A DNA stretch of 26,029 nucleotides from assembly GCA_035291905.1 (NCBI GenBank), contig DATDRF010000116.1, positions 1 through 26,029 on the forward strand, written 5' to 3'. The position numbers were made by a program, and so were the translations under genes. The stretch comes from JACPLA01 sp035291905 (GTDB lineage: Bacteria; Bacteroidota; Ignavibacteria; UBA10030). The notes beneath the pieces are model-generated. The model ran no database searches. It worked only from the letters and a program-made list of their open reading frames with translations, and was not told where the DNA came from. This document shows, piece after piece, positions 8,720-14,873 of the stretch. Each line of letters starts with the position of its first letter. The first letter of the stretch is position 1.

Positions 8720-8750
8720 CAAACCTTTTGCCACATCACCCCGTCTGATA
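8720..8750 (+). promoter_or_regulatory. ECF-type promoter before the sigma/anti-sigma/HEAT operon
   Basis: CAAACCTTTT (AAC at 8722-8724) is followed after 17 nt by CGTCTGATA (8742-8750). An AAC -35 core with a CGTC -10 core at this spacing is the layout known for many ECF sigma promoters. ECF operons usually autoregulate, so the encoded sigma is the natural reader. Predicted transcription start is near 8756-8758. This is sequence inference only. Confidence 0.5.
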
Positions 8751-8860
8751 CATTGAACACAGGAGCAAGCGCTTGTTCGTGCCACTGATTGAAAAGGGAT
8801 CTTGTGCCGGCCATAAACGCCTTTTCGGTAGCAACGCAGCAGCGCCGTCTTCCAACTGAG

Positions 8861-9484
8861 ATGACATCCTCACAATCAAATGGTCCAGTGGAAGCGGCGT
8901 TCGTCGACGAGATTCTCGTTGAACGGGCCAGACAAGGGAGTATTGATGCCTTTCGCCAAATTGTGGATCGCTACAAGGTAAAAATGTTCAGGATCGCCTA
9001 CGATATGACGGGAAATCGCCACGACGCCGAAGATGTCTGCCAGGAGATCTTCCTGAAAGCGCACCGGTCCCTTCACCGGTTTCGGGGAGAGGCGAAGCTC
9101 AGCACCTGGCTCTACCGCATCGCCGTCAATGCATGTTATGACCACCGATCACGGAAATCTTTTTCAGCCATGAAACCGCATGCAGAGTTTGAAGACAATG
9201 TTGAGGTTGCCGCAATGTTTCAGGAGCACACATCACACGACCCGGAAAAGAAAGCGGAATCAAGCATCACCCAAATGCACATCGACAAGGCTCTGAAGAG
9301 CCTTGCACCCCGCGAACGGTCGATCTTTGTCCTGCGCCACTACAATGACATGCCCTTGAAGGAGATTGCGGCGACGCTCAGGATCTCAGAAGGTGCGGTG
9401 AAGTCGATTCTCTTCCGGGCGCTGAAACACCTGCAGAGAGAACTGGCATTCTACCGTCAGGATCTAGGAATGGAGGAGGCGTGA
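8861..9484 (+). CDS. ECF-type RNA polymerase sigma factor
   Basis: A sigma-70 family factor of the extracytoplasmic-function type, 207 residues from the ATG used here. Region 2 (about 30-95) shows AFRQIVDRYKVKMFRIAYDM, DAEDVCQEIFLKAHRSL and FRGEAKLSTWLYRIAVNAC. Region 4 (about 145-200) shows LAPRERSIFVLRHY and a helix-turn-helix MPLKEIAATLRISEGAVKSIL. Regions 1 and 3 are absent, as expected for ECF factors. The start is uncertain: ATG 8861 lacks a clear ribosome site, while an in-frame GTG at 8804 follows AAGGGA and a TTG at 8789 also exists. Its TGA overlaps the ATG of the anti-sigma gene by one base, so the pair is coupled. Confidence 0.93.
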   Translation: MTSSQSNGPVEAAFVDEILVERARQGSIDAFRQIVDRYKVKMFRIAYDMTGNRHDAEDVCQEIFLKAHRSLHRFRGEAKLSTWLYRIAVNACYDHRSRKSFSAMKPHAEFEDNVEVAAMFQEHTSHDPEKKAESSITQMHIDKALKSLAPRERSIFVLRHYNDMPLKEIAATLRISEGAVKSILFRALKHLQRELAFYRQDLGMEEA

Positions 9485-10305
9485 TGACACATCGTGAATG
9501 TCGCAACATGTTTGTGAATGCGTTGTATCAGGAATGGGAAGAGGTTCAGCGAAAAGAATTTGAGAATCATCTGTCGGTGTGCGCCGAGTGCCGCAGCGCG
9601 TTTGCGGACCTTCGCACGGTTGCGACTGACATGCGCGGGCGAACTCGTAAAGAAATGACCCAGGTAGATTGGACAATCTTCTGGAACGAGCTCGCGGCAG
9701 CTATCGGATCGGGCCGGCGGCCGGGAAAGGCCGGGATTGCTCTGTGGCCGCGAATCGTCGAATTCTTGCGTTTCCGCCCTGCAATCTCGTACGGGGCTGC
9801 AGCGCTGTCGATTCTTGCAGTCGGAATCCTGATTGGCAGGCTCGCCCTCACGGCCGGGCCGGAATTCGACGCGCAACAGCTTTCCGATCGCCTGTCGGAT
9901 GCAGAGAGGGCAGTGTTGAATGAGCGGGCGCAGAATTATCTGCAGCGCTCGAAAATCCTTCTCCTTGGAATCGTCAACGGCAATGGCATGACGCCCAGCT
10001 CGCAGAATCTCTCCAAGCAACAGGAAGTTTCCCGCGTATTGGTAAAGGAAGCGGGAACACTGAAATCCGAATTGACCGAGGCGGATCAGCAGCAAATGAA
10101 GAAGCTGGTCGGGGATCTGGAGGTGATCCTCCTGCAGATTGCAAATCTCGAAGCGAGCAAGGATTTCCCGGCGCTTGAAATTGTCCGGGATGGGGTGGAA
10201 AGGAAAGGTCTTCTCCTGAAGATAAATCTGGAACAGATGAATGCCCAGGAAAGCGCGCCGCCTCCATCCAAGAACGAATTTGTACCAAAGTCGTCACGAA
10301 TTTGA
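9484..10305 (+). CDS. Membrane-bound zinc-finger (zf-HC2) anti-sigma factor
   Basis: A 273-residue protein. The cytoplasmic N-terminus carries the anti-sigma zinc motif H29-x3-C33-x2-C36 (HLSVCAEC), with another Cys at position 6. One transmembrane helix lies at about 101-122 (ISYGAAALSILAVGILIG). The C-terminal 150 residues, predicted to lie outside the cytoplasmic membrane, are helical and charged and could sense envelope state or contact the downstream HEAT proteins. By family knowledge it should hold the upstream sigma factor inactive. ATG at 9484 overlaps the sigma TGA (TGATG) and has GGAGGAGG upstream. A GTG at 9481 is possible but less likely. Confidence 0.9.
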   Translation: MTHRECRNMFVNALYQEWEEVQRKEFENHLSVCAECRSAFADLRTVATDMRGRTRKEMTQVDWTIFWNELAAAIGSGRRPGKAGIALWPRIVEFLRFRPAISYGAAALSILAVGILIGRLALTAGPEFDAQQLSDRLSDAERAVLNERAQNYLQRSKILLLGIVNGNGMTPSSQNLSKQQEVSRVLVKEAGTLKSELTEADQQQMKKLVGDLEVILLQIANLEASKDFPALEIVRDGVERKGLLLKINLEQMNAQESAPPPSKNEFVPKSSRI

Positions 10306-10319
10306 GAAAGGAGCATTCC

Positions 10320-11906
10320 ATGGAACAGAAGCAAAACAAGGGTCTGCGGATGAGGGCACTGACGCTGCTGCTTGCGGCGGCCGCACCGATTGGAGTAATC
10401 ACCACGGGGCTTCCGGATGAGCAGGATGCCGCGTCAAAGGCATATCAGAAAGCTTACGAACTCGTCCTGGACGAAAAGTGGACGGACGCGAAGAAGGCGC
10501 TCGATGAGTACCTTAAGTCCTATTCAAAGAGCTCGTTGGCCGATGCTGCTTCATTCTGGCATTGCTACACGCGGGAAAAGCTCAATGAGACCCCTGAAGA
10601 AGTCTTCGAATCGTACAACAGATTCATCAAGAGCTATCCCAAGAGCAAGTGGGTGAACGACGCAAAGGCAAATATGGCGCGGCTCGCGTATGCTCTGGCC
10701 AAAGCCGGCAAGCCGCAATACGAGGCGACCCTCAAATCTTTGCAGGAGGGAGATGATGAAGAAGTTCAGCTTGCTGCGCTCTATGCCCTCCAAAATGTAG
10801 GGGATGAACGCGCGTTCAACGCCATCGTGAGCCTCTTTGACAAGGGGAAAAGCGAACGCCTGCGCGATAAGATTGTCTACGTCCTTGGGCAGTTTCAGTC
10901 CGAAGCGGCTCTGAACAAGCTCATCGACATTGCCAAGAATGACAAGAGCATGAAGGTGCGTAAAAGCGCCGTCTATGCCATCGGAAATAGGGGCGGTGCT
11001 GGGGCCGCGAAGGCCCTCACAGGAGTCTTGACCTCCACGACGACTGACAGCAAGGTCAGGGAGGCCGCACTTTACGCGACTGCCAACACGCAAAACGAGG
11101 AGGCAATCCCGATTCTGGTGGATATTGCTTTGAACGACAACGACGAATCCCTTGGCAGAGCGGCGACATATGCTCTGGGAAACTTCAATCGGGACGATGC
11201 CATAACCGCGCTGAAGAAGATCATGAAGGAAGGAAAGAAAGCGAAAATCCGTGAGGCGGCTCTTTATGCACTGGCGAATCGACAGGATGCAGCGGGTCTC
11301 GATATTCTGAGAGAGGTTGCCTTGACGGATGCCGATCTGAATCTCCGCCGTGCGGCTACGTACGCGATCGGGAATACGCACGAAGCGGGTGTCGGCAAGG
11401 TCTTGCAGGAGGTCTACGCGAAAAGTTCCGATTCCAAAACCAAAGAGGCAGCCCTGCATTCAATCGCAAATTCGCGATCAACCGAAGCAAAGGATTTTCT
11501 CGTCGGGATCGCCACAACAGGTGACGACGAACGAATGGCAAGAACGGCCGTGTATGCCCTTCGGAATCTTACCGAGCCGGGTTCAGAGAGCCTCTTCCTT
11601 GATATCCTGAAGAAGGCAAAATTCATGGAAGTGAAAAAAGCTGTTCTCTATATGGTGGCCGAGTCGGGAGGAACTGAATCCGTCAAACAGCTCACTCAGA
11701 TTCTGAAAGAAGAGAAGGATCCCGAACTGAGACTGGCCGCCGTCTACGCTCTTGCGAATTCGCGCAGCGATGATGCAGTCGACGTGTTGGTCGGGATTGC
11801 CCGTGAAGGGACCGACAAGAGGCTTCGTACCGCAGCGGTCAACGCTCTGGGACAAATCGGAACGGAAAAAGCCCGCACTGCTCTGATCGAACTCATTGAA
11901 AAGTAG
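10320..11906 (+). CDS. Exported HEAT-repeat protein with a TPR-like N-terminus
   Basis: A 528-residue protein. Residues 11-30 form a hydrophobic signal segment (ALTLLLAAAAPIGVI). Residues about 38-125 look like TPR/BamD-type helices (SKAYQKAYEL, then SYPKSKWVNDA). From about 140 to the end there are roughly a dozen HEAT/PBS-type repeats of about 31 residues, with helix signatures such as AALYALQN, SAVYAIGN, AATYALGN, AALYALAN and AAVNALGQ. Such proteins are protein-binding scaffolds; the partner is unknown. AAGGAG stands 6 nt before this ATG, so the TTG at 10302 that overlaps the anti-sigma stop is not needed. Third gene of the ECF operon, likely a target or sensor component acting outside the inner membrane. 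Confidence 0.9.
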   Translation: MEQKQNKGLRMRALTLLLAAAAPIGVITTGLPDEQDAASKAYQKAYELVLDEKWTDAKKALDEYLKSYSKSSLADAASFWHCYTREKLNETPEEVFESYNRFIKSYPKSKWVNDAKANMARLAYALAKAGKPQYEATLKSLQEGDDEEVQLAALYALQNVGDERAFNAIVSLFDKGKSERLRDKIVYVLGQFQSEAALNKLIDIAKNDKSMKVRKSAVYAIGNRGGAGAAKALTGVLTSTTTDSKVREAALYATANTQNEEAIPILVDIALNDNDESLGRAATYALGNFNRDDAITALKKIMKEGKKAKIREAALYALANRQDAAGLDILREVALTDADLNLRRAATYAIGNTHEAGVGKVLQEVYAKSSDSKTKEAALHSIANSRSTEAKDFLVGIATTGDDERMARTAVYALRNLTEPGSESLFLDILKKAKFMEVKKAVLYMVAESGGTESVKQLTQILKEEKDPELRLAAVYALANSRSDDAVDVLVGIAREGTDKRLRTAAVNALGQIGTEKARTALIELIEK

Positions 11907-11913
11907 GACCTCC

Positions 11914-13038
11914 ATGAAATTGATCATGATGTCGGTATTGGCGGCAATGCTCTTTGTCCCGGGGTCGTGCATCATCGCCCAGGGAGTCCGCAAGGCCCCG
12001 GCAACAGCCGGGAAACTCGGTGACCGATGGTCGTGGGCGCTTTCGCAGGCCGGAGAGGCCCAGTTCAAACAGGGAGGATGGATTGCCTACTCCATCGACA
12101 GGCTCATGGGAGAGGATTCATGGGTCGGATCTCACCGAACATATCCGGGCAGCGAGGAGGTTTCCCTGTATGAGACGATCACCGGCGTCCATATTGAGAA
12201 TCCGGCTGATGACCTTCGCGACGCCGCCCGAAAAGCATTGTCGAGAAGCGAGAGAAAACGAACTGAGAAGAAGGTGATGAAAGAAGTAGCGTTCCTCTTC
12301 CGATTTTCAGATCCCTCCGCTATTGAAAGTCAGATCCAGGAGGTTCAGCCGACGAATATGAACCTTAGTGTGGACCTGGAAGGCCTGCCGCTCATCTGGC
12401 TGGGCAAAGCATCAACAGAGGAGAGCCTGGATCTGCTCAGGAAACTGTTCCAGAAGTCCTCAAGTATGAAGCAGAAACGAAGAGTCATCATGGCCTATGG
12501 AATGCACGATTCTCCTGCGGCCTTTGGGTTGCTGAAAGCAGTCGTAGAGGGGAATGATCAGACGAATGTCAGGAGGGATGCTGCGTTCTGGATCGGTCAG
12601 CAGAATTCGTCGGAGGCGCTGGAATTCCTCACAAAAACTGCGCGGAATGAGGCTTCACAGGATGTCGCGGAACAGGCTGTGTTTGCGATCAGCCAGATCG
12701 GGACCGAAGCGTCAACCGATGTTCTGATCGACCTCGGGAAAAATGGCCCACATCGGGAGGTGAGGAAGAAGGCCGTCTTTTGGCTCGGTCAGCAGGCCTC
12801 CGAAAGAGTCGTCGAAACGTTAAAGGATTTTGCCTACAACAACGATGATGTCGAGGTGCAAAAGCAGGCGGTATTTGCTTTGACCCAGATTCACGGTAAT
12901 GGAGGGCTCTCGGAAATCATCAGGATTGCGAAAACTCACCCCAATCCGAAAATCAGGAAGCAGGCTATCTTCTGGCTGGGGCAAAGTGATGACCCGAAGG
13001 CATTCGAAACCATAGTCGAAATCGCAAAAGGGAAGTGA
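11914..13038 (+). CDS. Second exported HEAT-repeat protein
   Basis: A 374-residue protein starting 7 nt after the first HEAT gene, with AGGA close to its ATG. Residues 1-22 form a signal peptide (MKLIMMSVLAAMLFVPGSC, then IIAQ); the Cys sits in a poor lipobox, so signal peptidase I cleavage near AQ is as likely. The middle (about 50-150) has no clear repeats. From about 185 to the end there are HEAT repeats that alternate strictly between two signatures: AAFWIGQQ, QAVFAISQI, KAVFWLGQQ, QAVFALTQI, QAIFWLGQS. It is probably the structural partner of the preceding protein. In-frame TTG at 11896 was rejected because it lies inside the previous gene. Confidence 0.9.
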   Translation: MKLIMMSVLAAMLFVPGSCIIAQGVRKAPATAGKLGDRWSWALSQAGEAQFKQGGWIAYSIDRLMGEDSWVGSHRTYPGSEEVSLYETITGVHIENPADDLRDAARKALSRSERKRTEKKVMKEVAFLFRFSDPSAIESQIQEVQPTNMNLSVDLEGLPLIWLGKASTEESLDLLRKLFQKSSSMKQKRRVIMAYGMHDSPAAFGLLKAVVEGNDQTNVRRDAAFWIGQQNSSEALEFLTKTARNEASQDVAEQAVFAISQIGTEASTDVLIDLGKNGPHREVRKKAVFWLGQQASERVVETLKDFAYNNDDVEVQKQAVFALTQIHGNGGLSEIIRIAKTHPNPKIRKQAIFWLGQSDDPKAFETIVEIAKGK

Positions 13039-13055
13039 GCAGTCAGGTTTTTAAG

Positions 13056-13094
13056 AAAAGAGCTCCCGGATTCTGGTCCGGGAGCTCTTTTTTT
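13056..13094 (+). terminator. Strong terminator of the ECF/HEAT operon
   Basis: A 15-bp perfect stem whose core is AGAGCTCCCGGA / TCCGGGAGCTCT, with loop TTCTGG, is followed by a run of T. It lies 18 nt after the second HEAT gene. Confidence 0.92.
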
Positions 13095-13118
13095 GCCGAA
13101 AAGGGCATCTTCACGGTG

Positions 13119-13154
13119 GAAATAAAAAGGCTGCCGTACGCCGAACGGCAGCCT
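13119..13154 (-). terminator. Terminator of the ligD-ku-TPR-sORF transcript
   Basis: A 10-bp stem (AGGCTGCCGT / ACGGCAGCCT, 13128-13154) with a 7-nt loop. On the minus strand it is followed by TTTTTATTT (13127-13119), so it works in the leftward direction. It lies 21 nt beyond the stop of the small ORF at 13176 and about 190 nt beyond the TPR stop, which implies transcription through the small ORF. Confidence 0.75.
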
Positions 13155-13175
13155 AGATCAGCTCGTCGAAGGAGG

Positions 13176-13289
13176 CTATCTTTGGACAACGAGCTGTTGT
13201 GGGGGACTTGGAATCTCAATGATTACGATATCAACAATCGTGCCTGAGGTGCTTCCAGAAAAAGAGCCGTTTTTGCGAATTTTCGGCAC
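13176..13289 (-). CDS. Possible small protein of 37 residues
   Basis: A short frame from GTG at 13289 to TAG at 13176-13178. It begins MPKIRKNGSFSG and continues with a Ser/Thr-Gly stretch, a beta-branched hydrophobic run (TIVDIVIIEI) and a Pro/Gln-rich end (PSPPQQLVVQR). GGAAGAG precedes the GTG at short distance. The frame is closed upstream by a TAG, and no other start is available. It fills the space between the TPR gene and its terminator, 55 nt after the TPR stop, on the same strand. I do not recognise a family. The composition looks protein-like rather than random, but it may be noncoding 3' leader. Confidence 0.35.
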   Translation of the reverse strand: MPKIRKNGSFSGSTSGTIVDIVIIEIPSPPQQLVVQR

Positions 13290-13344
13290 AGCTCTTCCAA
13301 GAAATGAAAAAGGAGGGGGGCGATTCTAAGAATTGAAAAACAGG

Positions 13345-13953
13345 TCAGCGGGTTTCGAGCGAGTGTTTCAGCCCTGAAAGGAGCTCTTGGGCTTTGATCC
13401 CCTCGTTCTCGGGTACAAGCTCGACGTATTTTCCAAAAGCTGCCGCCGCCGTGGCAAAGTCCTTCCCGAGGGCATGGATGAGACCGAGGTTGAAGTAGGC
13501 GTTCGCGTATGTGGGTCGAATTTCAATCGCCATGTCAAAATGGATCTTCGCGAGCTTGAAATCTCCGGCCTCAAAATACAAGTTCCCGAGATTGTAGTGC
13601 GATTCCAGGTGGCGGGGATCTACCTTGAGTGATTTGGTAAAGCAGTCAAAAGCCTCAGCCGTTCTCCCTTGGGACGATTCGATGATCCCGAGGTTGCAGT
13701 AGGCGTCGGAAGGCGAATCGCCCTCCTCGATGGCATTGAGATATCCCTGACGGGCGCGGGCATCTCCGCGTTCGTCGAGAAGGAGTGCTTCATCGAAGAG
13801 GCTTGTTGTACGGGGGAGGTGCAGGATTCGCCCCTGCTGTTCCGCGAAAAGGTCGAGCTGGTTCTCAGGCCGAGCAGGCTTCTTCCGCCTTCGGACCTTC
13901 TGAAAGCCGATCTTTGCCAGCGGTTTGGGGGAGAATTGCAGAATCTGTCCCAT
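13345..13953 (-). CDS. TPR protein downstream of ku
   Basis: A 202-residue soluble protein without a signal peptide. The N-terminal 40 residues are basic and proline-containing (QKVRRRKKPARPE). From about 50 to 198 there are four TPR-like units, with clear signatures DAYCNLGIIESSQGRTAEAF, then SHYNLGNLYFEAGDFKLAKI and NAYFNLGLIHALGKDFATAA. TPRs mediate protein contacts; the basic N-terminus could reach DNA or another acidic partner. It starts 37 nt after the ku stop on the same strand, so it likely shares the ligD-ku transcript. Whether it acts in end joining is unknown. Confidence 0.88.
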   Translation of the reverse strand: MGQILQFSPKPLAKIGFQKVRRRKKPARPENQLDLFAEQQGRILHLPRTTSLFDEALLLDERGDARARQGYLNAIEEGDSPSDAYCNLGIIESSQGRTAEAFDCFTKSLKVDPRHLESHYNLGNLYFEAGDFKLAKIHFDMAIEIRPTYANAYFNLGLIHALGKDFATAAAAFGKYVELVPENEGIKAQELLSGLKHSLETR

Positions 13954-13990
13954 AGGCGCGAATCACCCTATTTGAAGGCGATACGTTCTC

Positions 13991-14842
13991 TTACCCCGCT
14001 TTCACTTTCCGAAGCTTTGTCGTCTTGACCTCTCCCTTTTTCTTCCCTGTGGCTTTTTCCATCGGTTTGCGTTGAGACTTTGCCTGTTCAATGCTCTGCT
14101 TCAGGGCTGCCATAATGTCGACGACGGGCTTTGGCTCTTCGGTAACTGTCACGATCTCTTTGCCTGAGACTTTCGCCTCGATCAGCTCCTTCACGGCTTC
14201 ATGATACGTATCCTGCAGATCCAGCTTCTTGTACGTGGTCGCCATGGAATCAACGAGATTACGGGCGAGCTTCAACTGGTCTTTGTCGATCTTTTGCTCC
14301 TCCAGCTGAGGAACATCTTTCATCGCCCTGACCTCGTTGGCATAGCGGAGTTTGTACAACACGATGCCGTTTTCCATCGGCCCGATGAGAACCACGTCTT
14401 CGCGGTCTCTCAGAACCACCTTGCCGATTCCGACCTTCCCGGTCTCCTTCAGGGTCTGGCTCAGGAGTGCAAATGCCTTCCCGGCCACGGGTCCGTCCGG
14501 CCCGGCGAAATACGGAGACTCAAAAAGGAGCGGTGAAACCTCCTTTGCACTGATGAAGCCCTCAATCTCGATGATCTTCGTGCTCTTCAACTTGATCTTC
14601 TCCAGATCTGTCGGCTCGACGATCACAAATTGATCGGGTTCATACTGGTAGCCCTTGACGATGTCGTCTTTGGTCACCACTTTGCTGCACTTCTTGCACC
14701 GCTTGTCGTACCCCACGGGGCCGTTGCATTCGCGGTGAAGCTGATTGAAACTGATCTTGAGGTCGTTGTCTACGGCGTTATAGACTCTGACCGGAATCGT
14801 CACAAGCGAGAAGCGGATGTGACCTTTCCAAATGGCTCTCAT
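13991..14842 (-). CDS. ku: Prokaryotic Ku, DNA end-binding protein for NHEJ
   Basis: Homodimeric Ku ring that loads on double-strand break ends and recruits LigD. It has 283 residues. The N-terminus is typical (MRAIWKGHIRFSLVTIPVRVYNA), followed by the Cys-containing LHRECNGPVGYDKRCKKCSK segment, KGYQYEPDQFVIVE, and ISAKEVSPLLFESPYFAGPDG. The central LSQTLKETGKVGIGKVVLRDRE strand-helix region is also present. The C-terminus ends in a Lys-rich tail of about 30 residues, as in many bacterial Ku proteins, which can bind DNA or the ligase. AAGGTG lies before the ATG. It follows ligD by 31 nt on the same strand. Confidence 0.96.
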   Translation of the reverse strand: MRAIWKGHIRFSLVTIPVRVYNAVDNDLKISFNQLHRECNGPVGYDKRCKKCSKVVTKDDIVKGYQYEPDQFVIVEPTDLEKIKLKSTKIIEIEGFISAKEVSPLLFESPYFAGPDGPVAGKAFALLSQTLKETGKVGIGKVVLRDREDVVLIGPMENGIVLYKLRYANEVRAMKDVPQLEEQKIDKDQLKLARNLVDSMATTYKKLDLQDTYHEAVKELIEAKVSGKEIVTVTEEPKPVVDIMAALKQSIEQAKSQRKPMEKATGKKKGEVKTTKLRKVKAG

Positions 14843-14873
14843 GCTGCACCTTTGAGTTGTTGTCCTGGAAAAA

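Noticed and set aside
10551..11459. A 302-codon minus-strand frame opposite the first HEAT gene
   Set aside because: It mirrors the repeated HEAT coding sequence and has no recognisable features or ribosome site.
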